Of a DNA stretch of 7,842 nt, positions 1 to 6,249 are shown in pieces. The notes under the pieces were generated by a model. It did not search any database. It was not told the DNA's origin and worked only from the letters and a program-made list of their open reading frames with translations. Made by a program: the position numbers and the translations under genes. Numbering within the stretch: position 1 is the stretch's first letter; each line of letters opens with the position of its first letter. The stretch is from the NCBI GenBank assembly GCA_005877365.1, contig VBPP01000228.1, positions 1-7,842 on the forward strand, read 5' to 3'. This DNA is from Nitrososphaerota archaeon. Lineage in GTDB: Archaea > Thermoproteota > Nitrososphaeria > Nitrososphaerales > Gagatemarchaeaceae.

Positions 1-2039
1 CGGCGCTCGGAGAGATTCTCGACCTCGCAGGCCTCTCCCCGGGAGGGTTGAACATCGTCCCGCAGGGGGCAGCCACGAAGGTCGCGGACCTGACCCCCGA
101 GGAGAAGAGGCGAATAATCGAGGACGTGGTCGGGATCGCCAAGTTCGACGAGAAGAAGTCGGAGGCACAGAGGCAGCTCAGTCAGGCTGACCAGAGGTTG
201 GAGGTAGCTCTCGCGAGGATAGGCGAGATGAAGAGCACCCTCGGCTCGCTCGACCTCCAGAGGAACGACCTGATTCGCTACAACCTCCTCGAGAACCAGA
301 TCAACTGGTTAAGAGCCGTCGAGACATCGGGAAGGATCATGGAGCAGAAGGGGAAGGTCGCCTCCCTCAAGAGTCAGGAAGACGAAATGGGAGGTAGAGT
401 TCAGGAACTCACCGACAGGAGGCAGGAGTTCGAGAACAGGATGTCCCAGGTGGAAAATGAGCGGACCAGGTTCATCGTTGACGTCGTGCAGGGTGGAGGG
501 GCCAGTCACGTCGACCTTCAGTTCCAGCTCGCCCAGGTCGACAACGAGCTGCAGACTCTTCAGGGAGACCTCCAGGATGCGGAGGCCAACCTACACAGCC
601 TAGGGGACGAGACGATCCCGTCCCTGAAGCAGATCGTAGACACGAAAGAGAAGGAGGTGAGCGCGAGCAGCTCGACAGTCAATCACCTCGCCGCTGAGCT
701 GACAAAGCTTGACGAGAGGAGAAAAGACTTGGTCTTCTGGCTGGAGGAGATCGTCGGGGCCGAGGCGGTCCTGCGGCAGACGATCGACGGGGGGGCGAAG
801 CAGAAGGGCAGAGTAGAGCTGAAGATATCCGAGATCAGTCAGAAGCTGAACGTGACGGAGCTCGCGATAAACGCCGCGAATGCTAACCTCTCCGCGGAGA
901 AGAAGAGGCTCGAAGAGCTGAGGTTGAGGGTCAACGGGTACTCGGAGGTTCTGAGCAGGCTCGAAGCGAACGCGAAGCAGCTCTTCGAGCTCTTTGAGGG
1001 GTCGACGCAGGAGCTGAACCATGTAGACCGGGACCTATCCGCCTATGAGGAGAGGCGCGCGCTCCTCCTCGGGTCGATTGAGCAGGCCTCAAGGACCCTC
1101 GAGAAGGCGAGCAGAGAGGTCTCAAAGGAGGAGGCCTTCAGGGAGGTCTCCGAGAGCGTCGCGGGCGAGAGGACGGAGCAGTCGAAGCTTCAAGAGTTCT
1201 GTGAGGGTGGCGGAGTGGCGGGGTACCTCGGCAGGCTCAACCAGCTGGTTCAATCCCCGCCGGCATACTCGAAGGCCTCCTCCGCCGTCCTGGGAAGGTG
1301 GATGACATCCTTCGTGGTCAAAGACCTTCGCTCGATGACGGCCCTGATCAAGGGTGCGAGGGCCCTGAAGGCGAGGGCATTCGGCGTAATCCCTCTGAGC
1401 GAAGTAGAGGGCAGCGCGGCCGTGGAGGCGGGGAGGTCGGCGGGCGTCATCGGGCCCCTCTCTGAACTCCTCAAGTACGACGAGAAGTACGCGGGCCTAG
1501 TCAACTTCCTCGCTGGGGACGTCGTGGTTGTCGAGAATGAGGCCGTCGGCTACCTCGTCTCCTCGGAAGGTGTGAAAGCGGTCACCCTCAGCGGAGAGGT
1601 CTTCGAGCCGGGGGGGAAGGCGTTCTCTCACGGCTTTCAAGATATCGTTCTCGGTATACTGCAGGGTCTCGAAGACATAGAGGGAGTCAGCGAGATTGAG
1701 GAAGCGGCTCTCTCCCTCAAGAAGGCAATCCAGAAACGAAAGGGAGAGCTGGAAGCGATCGAGTCGGACTCGCGCAGCTTGATGAAGGACCGTATCAAGA
1801 AGATAGCCACGGTCGCTTCGCTGAAGGCAGAAGCCGACACGATCACTAGGATTTCCGGCAGGTACAAGTCGATCTTCAAGTCGATGACCCAGGATTACGA
1901 CCGAGAGGTCAGGACGGTCGAGTTCAGAACATCGAGGCGTTGCATCTCCAGGAACATCTCCAGGAACTCGAGACCTCCCGCAAGTCTCTTGACGAGGAGG
2001 CGAATTACCTTAGGAGCAGAATCGCGGAGCTCAACCTGA
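1..2039 (+). CDS. smc: SMC chromosome-segregation ATPase, N-terminal part (5' end outside window, frameshifted at 3' end)
   Basis: SMC proteins are ring-forming ATPases that organise and segregate chromosomes together with ScpA and ScpB. The gene is already open at the window edge (first whole codon at 3), so the Walker A motif lies upstream. The conserved N-terminal head segment reads GLSPGGLNIVPQG, then DLTPEEKRRIIEDVVGIAKFDEKK (roughly 33-155), as in archaeal SMCs. A long Glu/Lys/Arg-rich coiled coil follows to about 1200. The globular hinge spans about 1212-1640 (from GVAGYLGRLNQLV to GGKAFSHGF), and the return coiled coil then begins. The TTG at 48 is only the first start-like codon, not the true start. 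SMC-like sequence ends near 1925. From there to the stop at 2039 the frame gives Arg/Ser-rich nonsense, while the coiled coil continues in the frame ending at 3106. With the frame rejoined, the protein would have normal SMC length. Confidence 0.9.
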   Translation, partial: ALGEILDLAGLSPGGLNIVPQGAATKVADLTPEEKRRIIEDVVGIAKFDEKKSEAQRQLSQADQRLEVALARIGEMKSTLGSLDLQRNDLIRYNLLENQINWLRAVETSGRIMEQKGKVASLKSQEDEMGGRVQELTDRRQEFENRMSQVENERTRFIVDVVQGGGASHVDLQFQLAQVDNELQTLQGDLQDAEANLHSLGDETIPSLKQIVDTKEKEVSASSSTVNHLAAELTKLDERRKDLVFWLEEIVGAEAVLRQTIDGGAKQKGRVELKISEISQKLNVTELAINAANANLSAEKKRLEELRLRVNGYSEVLSRLEANAKQLFELFEGSTQELNHVDRDLSAYEERRALLLGSIEQASRTLEKASREVSKEEAFREVSESVAGERTEQSKLQEFCEGGGVAGYLGRLNQLVQSPPAYSKASSAVLGRWMTSFVVKDLRSMTALIKGARALKARAFGVIPLSEVEGSAAVEAGRSAGVIGPLSELLKYDEKYAGLVNFLAGDVVVVENEAVGYLVSSEGVKAVTLSGEVFEPGGKAFSHGFQDIVLGILQGLEDIEGVSEIEEAALSLKKAIQKRKGELEAIESDSRSLMKDRIKKIATVASLKAEADTITRISGRYKSIFKSMTQDYDREVRTVEFRTSRRCISRNISRNSRPPASLLTRRRITLGAESRSST
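1905..1940 (+). other. Frameshift junction inside smc
   Basis: Up to about 1925 the SMC coiled coil reads in the frame of codons at 1920 (gag) and 1923 (ttc). From 1925 it reads one base earlier (cag, aac, atc, gag, gcg at 1925-1939). Restoring one missing base after ttc would give a continuous EFQNIEALHLQ heptad-like helix. Both frames are stop-free across this stretch, so the exact point cannot be fixed better than about 1905-1930. I see no X-XXY-YYZ slippery heptamer, so programmed -1 frameshifting is not supported. A sequencing or assembly error, or a true recent frameshift, is more likely. Confidence 0.75.
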
Positions 2040-3106
2040 GCTACACGCGGGAGAGGGCGAACCTTGAGAACGTCCTCCAGAGAAACCTCGAGGAGAATCA
2101 GCTCGACCTCGATTCGGCTCTCGATGACTACAATCAGGCAAAGGAGTTTGCGCGCGACGCCCCTAAAAGAATCAGGGAGCTCGCCGAGACGAAGGAGGAG
2201 CTCGCCGGGAAGATCGAGAAGCTCAAGCAGTCGGCGAGGCAGAGCCAGCCCGTCCTAGATGAGTTTGAAAACAAGATCAGGCGCTTGAAGGAGGAACGTG
2301 ACGCGGTCGGCAGGTCAATCTCAAACGCCGAGAAGGAGCTCTTTTCACTCCGGGCGACGATCGCCTCCGCGGAGGAGAAGATAGAGGAGGCGCTCGGTAG
2401 CCTCCGCATCCTCGGCTACAACGGCCTCCTTGAGGCGTTCGACGCGAGTGAATCCCTCCTCTCCGAGCTCGAGAAGGAATACGGGACCGTCGTCTCCTCA
2501 TTGAACAGGGGGGCCGAGAAGCAATACGGAGAGATGTACCAGAACTACAAGAGTCTCTCCGTGAGGCACAACGAACTGGAGAAAGAGAGGAACTCGATCG
2601 TCGGCTTCATCAAGAGCGTAGAGGCGGAAAAGAAGACGGTCTTCATGGCCGCCTTCGCCAAGATCAGGGAAGAGTTCGGCTTCATCTTCAAGAGACTCAC
2701 CGACGGAGAGGCTTGGCTCGAGCTCGAGGATGAAGAGGAGGTCTTCTCGGGTGGGATTCTCTTAATGGCCAGGTTCGGGCTCAAACCAGCGTGGGAATCG
2801 CTCTCTCTGAGCGGCGGCGAGAAGGCCGTCTCAGGTGTGGCCCTCATCATCGCGATGCAGAGCGTCCAGCCTCATCCGTTCTACCTCTTCGACGAGATCG
2901 ATTCTCACCTGGACGCCATCAACTCGGCAAATCTGGCGCAGTTCCTCAAGGAGCGCTCAACGGCCGCCCAGATTGTCACGATTACCCTGCGAGACGTATT
3001 CATCGCGCGGAGCGACATGACGTACGGTGTCTACTCAGCGGGAGGCATCTCCAGGTATGTCCACTACAAGCCCGCAGCGGCGGAGGTGTCGGTCAAGCGT
3101 GGCTGA
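1940..3106 (+). CDS. smc: SMC chromosome-segregation ATPase, C-terminal part (second coiled-coil arm and C-terminal head)
   Basis: This is the remainder of the same SMC protein, one frame away from the upstream part. It begins with coiled coil (HLQEHLQELETSRKSLDEE onward) running to about 2640. The C-terminal ATPase half-head follows: the ABC signature LSGGEK at 2807-2824 (codons 290-295 from 1940) and Walker B FYLFDEIDSHLD at 2879-2914, with Asp codon 318 and the catalytic Glu codon 319. The end is the ITLRDVFIARSDMTYGV segment typical of archaeal SMC heads. All C-terminal ATPase motifs are intact, which argues against long-standing pseudogene decay. TTG 1940 is the first start-like codon in this frame but has no convincing ribosome binding site. 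I therefore read this as the 3' part of one gene rather than a separate protein. Its stop overlaps the scpA start by 8 bases. Confidence 0.9.
   Translation: MHLQEHLQELETSRKSLDEEANYLRSRIAELNLSYTRERANLENVLQRNLEENQLDLDSALDDYNQAKEFARDAPKRIRELAETKEELAGKIEKLKQSARQSQPVLDEFENKIRRLKEERDAVGRSISNAEKELFSLRATIASAEEKIEEALGSLRILGYNGLLEAFDASESLLSELEKEYGTVVSSLNRGAEKQYGEMYQNYKSLSVRHNELEKERNSIVGFIKSVEAEKKTVFMAAFAKIREEFGFIFKRLTDGEAWLELEDEEEVFSGGILLMARFGLKPAWESLSLSGGEKAVSGVALIIAMQSVQPHPFYLFDEIDSHLDAINSANLAQFLKERSTAAQIVTITLRDVFIARSDMTYGVYSAGGISRYVHYKPAAAEVSVKRG
1943..1966 (+). repeat. Perfect 12-bp tandem duplication within smc
   Basis: The unit catctccaggaa occurs twice back to back (1943-1954 and 1955-1966). 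In the SMC frame it encodes HLQE twice. It lies about 18 bases downstream of the probable frameshift point and keeps the frame, since 12 bases are four codons. Slipped-strand replication is the usual origin of such repeats. Confidence 0.85.
3082..3088 (+). promoter_or_regulatory. Shine-Dalgarno site for scpA
   Basis: ggaggtg lies 10 bases before the GTG at 3099, inside the end of smc. It is the strongest ribosome binding site in the window. It fixes the scpA start at 3099 rather than at the longer in-frame option at 3027. Confidence 0.7.
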
Positions 3107-3767
3107 GTCGCAGCGATCCTCCCTCTCCCGACCGCCACTCAACGTGCTCATCGACCCGAGCATAGCGGCGAGACGCTCCCCGTGGGAGATTAACCTCTCC
3201 CAGTTGCTTGAGCTCTTCCTCCAGGCGATAACGAGGAAGGACCTCATCGACCTGAGGGCAGCCGGAGCGGCCGCCCTCTCATCTGCGACGATCTACAGGC
3301 TGAAGGTCGAGACTCTCTTCCTCTTCGAGAGGCTGAGGGCGGAGAGGAGAGCGGTCAACGCCAGCGAACCCCCGCAGATGGTCGTCATGCCCTTTAGGTA
3401 CGAGGTCTACTCAACCGACATCGAGGAGCTCTTCGGGGAGCTGACCAGGATTCTCGAGCAAATCGTGGGGGAGGGTACCTCCTCCTCGACTTCCCCCCTT
3501 CCGGTTGATGAACCTCCGCCGCCGGATATGGGAGACTACGTAATCTCAATGCAGTCTCTCTTCGCGGAGTTCAGAGTGATCCTGCTCCAGCGGCTGCGTC
3601 CCACCGGAAAGGCCCTTCTGTCTGAATTGCTCGGCGGTCTGAAACCCGTCGACGCGGCCCGAGTCTTCCTTCTCGTCCTCTTCTCTGCGCATAGCGGCGA
3701 GCTCGTAATCAACCAGGACGAGAACGCGGAGGATGCACTGGTCGTCTCGGTGGGACAGCTTTCTTGA
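3099..3767 (+). CDS. scpA: ScpA, kleisin subunit of the SMC condensin complex
   Basis: ScpA is the kleisin that bridges the two SMC heads and binds the ScpB dimer, closing the condensin ring. The 222-residue product has the ScpA layout. An N-terminal helical domain includes PWEINLSQLLELFLQAI (residues 28-44), corresponding to the 'PWdidi.eL...yl' segment of the family, followed by the KDLIDLRAAGAAALSSAT helix. A Pro/Ser-rich linker covers about residues 124-146. A C-terminal winged helix has the stretch VFLLVLFSAHSGELVINQDENAEDALV that contacts the SMC head in characterised kleisins. GTG 3099 is chosen because of ggaggtg 10 bases upstream and because codons 3027-3098 only mirror the out-of-frame smc tail. 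It overlaps the smc stop by 8 bases and the scpB start by 4, implying coupled translation of all three subunits. Confidence 0.88.
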   Translation: MAESQRSSLSRPPLNVLIDPSIAARRSPWEINLSQLLELFLQAITRKDLIDLRAAGAAALSSATIYRLKVETLFLFERLRAERRAVNASEPPQMVVMPFRYEVYSTDIEELFGELTRILEQIVGEGTSSSTSPLPVDEPPPPDMGDYVISMQSLFAEFRVILLQRLRPTGKALLSELLGGLKPVDAARVFLLVLFSAHSGELVINQDENAEDALVVSVGQLS

Positions 3768-4309
3768 GCGAGAGCGAGGGCAGGCTCGTCGCAAGGATTG
3801 AGGCCGCTCTCTACGCGGCGGGGCGACCGCTCGACGCAGAGCAACTGGCGAGGGCTGGAGGAGTCACCTCGCAGAGGAAGGCTACCCTGGTCGCGCGCGC
3901 CATAGCAAGGGCGGTCAATGACAATCTGAGCGCGGTCGAAGTCGTGGAATATCCCGGCCCACGATTCGCGATGCAGCTGAAGACCGAGTACACCCAGCTC
4001 GCCAGGAGGTTCGCGACGAGGCCTCTCCTCTCCAAGGCCGCCCTGCGTACGCTCTCCTACATCGCCTACTTTCAGCCCATCGCTAGCGGGGAGTTGGCGC
4101 TCAGGAGGACCTCGAACATCTACGCCCACCTGAGGGAGCTCGAGGACGTGGGCTTTGTGTCGGGGGAGCGGGAGGGGAGGTCGAAGGTCTACAGAACGAC
4201 TTCTCGCTTCTCCGAGTACTTCGGACTCAGTCCAGAGGCATCGCTCCTCAAGAAGCAGCTGGAAGGCAAGAATCTCAACGCGAGATTGAGCGGAGGAGGA
4301 AATCCTTAA
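3764..4309 (+). CDS. scpB: ScpB, winged-helix (kite) subunit of the SMC condensin complex
   Basis: ScpB dimerises through tandem winged-helix domains, binds the ScpA linker and regulates SMC ATPase and DNA loading. The 181-residue protein opens with RIEAALYAAGRPLDAEQLARAGG (residues 11-33), matching the family's 'iEAlLFaaGePls.eeLa' opening. VVEYPGPRFAMQLKTEY (residues 60-76) is the first wing. RPLLSKAALRTLSYIAYFQPI and NIYAHLRELEDVGFV (about residues 87-137) form the second winged helix, with TNIYAHLREL-type recognition-helix composition. The start is TTG 3764 in a TTGA overlap with the scpA stop. ggtggg at 3749-3754 is a fair ribosome binding site nine bases upstream. No alternative start precedes the conserved region. 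Confidence 0.87.
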   Translation: MSESEGRLVARIEAALYAAGRPLDAEQLARAGGVTSQRKATLVARAIARAVNDNLSAVEVVEYPGPRFAMQLKTEYTQLARRFATRPLLSKAALRTLSYIAYFQPIASGELALRRTSNIYAHLRELEDVGFVSGEREGRSKVYRTTSRFSEYFGLSPEASLLKKQLEGKNLNARLSGGGNP

Positions 4310-4321
4310 CACCCAGTTTGA

Positions 4322-4738
4322 GTGACACCCTCATATCGGTGGGATGCGACGACGAGGGCTCTCGAGAATCTTAGAAAACGAAAGGCGACGGGGGGGAGGA
4401 CGCAAAAGGCCCGTGGAAGGCGAGCCTACGAGAGGGATTCGTATCCTCTTGAACCGGTCGTCGGCCCACTCGTGAGGCGATTTTCCAGGACGAGAGGGGG
4501 CGGGGTTTCGGTCGGATTGAGTTCAGTGGATTCTGCCAACGTCGCCGACCCGGCTGCCGGGAAGGTCGTCCGGACGAGGATCATTAGAGTGAAATCCAGC
4601 CCGGCAAACAGGGATTACGGGAGGCGAGGTGTCATCACGAAGGGAGCGACGATCGAGACCGAACTCGGTGAGGCGAAGGTCGTGTCCCGCCCGAGCGACG
4701 ACGGCGCGGTGAACGCAGTCCTCGTCAAGCAGCGTTGA
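4322..4738 (+). CDS. rps8e: Small-subunit ribosomal protein S8e
   Basis: S8e is a small-subunit ribosomal protein found in archaea and eukaryotes. The core is well conserved: LRKRKATGGRTQKARGRRAYE near the N-terminus, ANVADPAAGKVVRTRI in the middle, and NRDYGRRGVITKGATIETE followed by SRPSDDGAVNAVL at the C-terminus. All of these are hallmark S8e segments, and length (138 aa with this start) is near normal. The start is uncertain. GTG 4322 is the only ATG/GTG/TTG in frame after a stop at 4319-4321, but it gives about nine more N-terminal residues (TPSYRWDAT) than I expect for the family and has no well-placed ribosome binding site. ggtggg at 4338-4343 would suit a start near 4349-4352, where the in-frame codons are acg. 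It lies 12 bases after scpB, and its stop overlaps srp19. Confidence 0.9.
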   Translation: MTPSYRWDATTRALENLRKRKATGGRTQKARGRRAYERDSYPLEPVVGPLVRRFSRTRGGGVSVGLSSVDSANVADPAAGKVVRTRIIRVKSSPANRDYGRRGVITKGATIETELGEAKVVSRPSDDGAVNAVLVKQR

Positions 4739-5043
4739 AGGCATACGAACGCTTCGTGATCTGGCTCGAGTACTTCAACTCAGAGCTCAAGCGAAGGCAG
4801 GGAAGAAGGCTGCCTCTAAACGCGGCGATAAGGTCGCCGACGCTCAAGGAGCTGGACGAGGCCTGCAGAAGACTCACCCTCGACCCCAAGCCACAGGCAG
4901 CGACCTTCCCAAGGTCGGCCAGAATGGCCTCGGGCTACGTGTCGGTGAAGAAGGAGGGGCCGAAGCAGAAGCTTCTCGTCAAGATAGCGAGGCAGCTCTC
5001 CATCGTTCGCGGCGCGGAGCAGAAGGCTGCAAGGAAAGTTTAA
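4735..5043 (+). CDS. srp19: Signal recognition particle 19 kDa protein, SRP19
   Basis: SRP19 binds the tips of helices 6 and 8 of 7S RNA and prepares the S domain for SRP54, supporting co-translational targeting to the membrane. The 102-residue product fits the archaeal family. KAYERFVIWLEYFNSELKRRQGRRLPLN covers the first strand and the basic RNA-binding loop, SPTLKELDEACRRL (residues 34-47) the first helix, then YVSVKKEGPKQKLLVKIARQL (residues 68-88) the C-terminal strand and helix. TTG 4735 sits in a TTGA overlap with the S8e stop and gives exactly the expected N-terminus (M-K-A-Y-E). No clear ribosome binding site is seen, so translation is probably coupled to S8e. S8e, SRP19, Gar1 and TFB are, as I recall, neighbours in many archaea. 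Confidence 0.88.
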   Translation: MKAYERFVIWLEYFNSELKRRQGRRLPLNAAIRSPTLKELDEACRRLTLDPKPQAATFPRSARMASGYVSVKKEGPKQKLLVKIARQLSIVRGAEQKAARKV

Positions 5044-5046
5044 AGG
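5033..5046 (+). promoter_or_regulatory. BRE/TATA promoter for gar1-tfb
   Basis: ggaaag (5033-5038, purine-rich BRE) is followed by tttaaa (5039-5044), a good match to the archaeal TATA consensus. The box centre is about 30 bases before the TTG of gar1. A transcript starting the usual 26-27 bases downstream would be leaderless or nearly so. The element straddles the srp19 stop codon (5041-5043). No transcript data are available. Confidence 0.55.
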
Positions 5047-5056
5047 TGAGCATCTG

Positions 5057-5064
5057 ACTTTTCT
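5057..5064 (+). terminator. Short T-tract that could end the upstream transcript (weak)
   Basis: cttttctc follows the srp19 stop. Archaeal intrinsic termination uses U-tracts, usually five or more T, so this four-T run is a weak candidate. It lies between the putative TATA box and gar1. Confidence 0.15.
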
Positions 5065-5071
5065 CCCAATC

Positions 5072-5296
5072 TTGGAAGATGTAGGCGAATTTCTCCACAT
5101 AGCTAAGAGTGGCAGGCTGATCTTTCATCTCTCAGCTCAGGTGGGTGCCGGCTCAATCCTCTTGGATTCAAAGGGTCGAAGACTTGGAAGAGTGGTGGAG
5201 CTAATCGGTCCGTCGAGCCACCCCTACGCCTCCGTCGCGCCTACGAGCAGTCGAGTTGGCGGCAAGAAGGGAGACCGAGTCTTCCTAAACAAGTGA
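5072..5296 (+). CDS. gar1: H/ACA RNA-protein complex subunit Gar1
   Basis: Gar1 works with Cbf5, Nop10 and L7Ae in H/ACA guide RNPs that convert uridine to pseudouridine in rRNA; it contacts Cbf5 and aids substrate loading and turnover. The 74-residue product is the minimal archaeal form, a single beta-barrel without the eukaryotic glycine/arginine-rich tails. Visible family segments are GEFLHIAKSGRLI (residues 5-17), ILLDSKGRRLGRVVELIGP (residues 29-47) and PYASVAP (residues 51-57). TTG 5072 is chosen because it gives the expected start just before the first strand and because the BRE/TATA at 5033-5044 is spaced for a leaderless mRNA; the ggtgag at 5045-5050 is too far upstream to act as a ribosome binding site. 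tfb follows after 11 bases, the common archaeal gar1-tfb arrangement. Confidence 0.85.
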   Translation: MEDVGEFLHIAKSGRLIFHLSAQVGAGSILLDSKGRRLGRVVELIGPSSHPYASVAPTSSRVGGKKGDRVFLNK

Positions 5297-5301
5297 GGTG
5301 A
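5295..5301 (+). promoter_or_regulatory. Shine-Dalgarno site for tfb
   Basis: gaggtga overlaps the gar1 stop and lies six bases before TTG 5308. It supports that unusual start for tfb. The in-frame TGA at 5299-5301 excludes any longer form. Confidence 0.65.
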
Positions 5302-5307
5302 AGAGAT

Positions 5308-6249
5308 TTGTGGGAAAAGTCTGAGGACGGCGTCTTCCGTACCTCCTGCCCTGTCTGCGGGAACCGTCTCATAGGCGACGCAGAGAAGGGGGAGCTCGTC
5401 TGCCCGACCTGCGGCTACGTCACGTTCGCCCCCGCCGACGAAGGGCCCGAGTGGAAGGCGATGGACCTCGAGGAGAAGAACAAGAGAGTGAGGGTCGGTT
5501 CCCCGACGACGCTCGCCCTCCATGACCTCGGGCTGACGACGGAGATCAGCGCGACGATGCGCGACTCGCACGGCAAGTACCTCGACCCTGCGATGAGGGC
5601 AAGCGTTGAGAAGATGAAGAAGTGGCAGTCGAGGATCAGGACGATATCGAGCGAGGAGAGGGGTCTCTCCAACGTTCTCTCGAGAATAAGCGAACTCTGC
5701 GAGAGTCTGAACCTCCCACACAACGTCGCGGAGACTGCAGCGCAGATCTACAGGACGTCAGCGAGGTTGAAGGTCGCCAAGAGCAAATCCATCCTGGGAA
5801 TGACTGCCGCGACTGTCTACCTGGCTTGCAGGAAGTGTGGCGTAAGCAGAACTCTGAAAGAGGTCGCGCGAGGGGCCGGTCTGGAGAAGGGGAGCGTGGC
5901 GAGATACTTCAGACTCGTCTTGAAGGACGTCGAGAAGACGTACGTCCCACCGCCGTCGGTGGAGAAGTACATCTCGAAGCTTGTCAATATGGCGAAGATA
6001 GACCCCAGGGTCGAGCATCTCGCCCTGATGTTATCAAGGAAGACGAACGACTCGAAGATATCAAGCGGAAAGGCGCCCGCAGGCCTCGCGGCGGCCTACG
6101 TCTACCTTTCGTCTGTCATGCTGGGGGAGCACCTTCCGCAGCGAGAGGTAGCGGAGTTCGCGGAAGTGACAGAGGTGACAGTACGGAACAGGTGCAGAGA
6201 GATTCTCGATAACTACGTGATTCGGCAAGAAGTGAGTGGGTCGGACTGA
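5308..6249 (+). CDS. tfb: Transcription initiation factor B (TFB, TFIIB homologue)
   Basis: TFB recognises the TBP-TATA complex and the BRE, recruits RNA polymerase and helps open the promoter. The 313-residue protein has the full architecture. The N-terminal zinc ribbon has Cys14, Cys17, Cys32 and Cys35 (CPVC...CPTC). The B-reader/linker reads DEGPEWKAMD (residues 44-53) then RVRVGSPTTLALHDLGLTTEI. Two cyclin folds follow: the first around SNVLSRISELCESLNLP to KTYVPPPSVEKY, the second to the end. The C-terminal helix-turn-helix LPQREVAEFAEVTEVTVRNR (about residues 276-295) is the BRE-reading element. TTG 5308 is the only start after an in-frame TGA and has gaggtga six bases upstream. The stop overlaps the next gene, a TFE-beta-like factor, by four bases (CTGA). 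It is complete, with no missing key residue seen. Confidence 0.96.
   Translation: MWEKSEDGVFRTSCPVCGNRLIGDAEKGELVCPTCGYVTFAPADEGPEWKAMDLEEKNKRVRVGSPTTLALHDLGLTTEISATMRDSHGKYLDPAMRASVEKMKKWQSRIRTISSEERGLSNVLSRISELCESLNLPHNVAETAAQIYRTSARLKVAKSKSILGMTAATVYLACRKCGVSRTLKEVARGAGLEKGSVARYFRLVLKDVEKTYVPPPSVEKYISKLVNMAKIDPRVEHLALMLSRKTNDSKISSGKAPAGLAAAYVYLSSVMLGEHLPQREVAEFAEVTEVTVRNRCREILDNYVIRQEVSGSD

Noticed and set aside
600..1022. Minus-strand open frame of 140 codons opposite smc
   Set aside because: Leu/Arg-rich antisense of a coiled-coil gene; no motif and no initiation signal.
1915..1935. Programmed -1 ribosomal frameshift in smc
   Set aside because: No slippery heptamer is present and SMC is not known to be made by recoding.
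3027..3098. Longer form of ScpA starting at 3027
   Set aside because: The extra 24 residues are the out-of-frame smc C-terminus, and ggaggtg at 3082-3088 points to GTG 3099.
3536..4312. Minus-strand open frame of 258 codons opposite scpA and scpB
   Set aside because: It lies wholly opposite two recognisable genes, shows no family motif, and is Arg/Leu/Pro-rich as expected for an antisense shadow in GC-rich coding DNA.
5622..6212. Plus-strand open frame of 196 codons inside tfb
   Set aside because: It is an out-of-frame shadow of the TFB cyclin domains, very charged (Arg/Glu/Gly) and without any recognisable domain.
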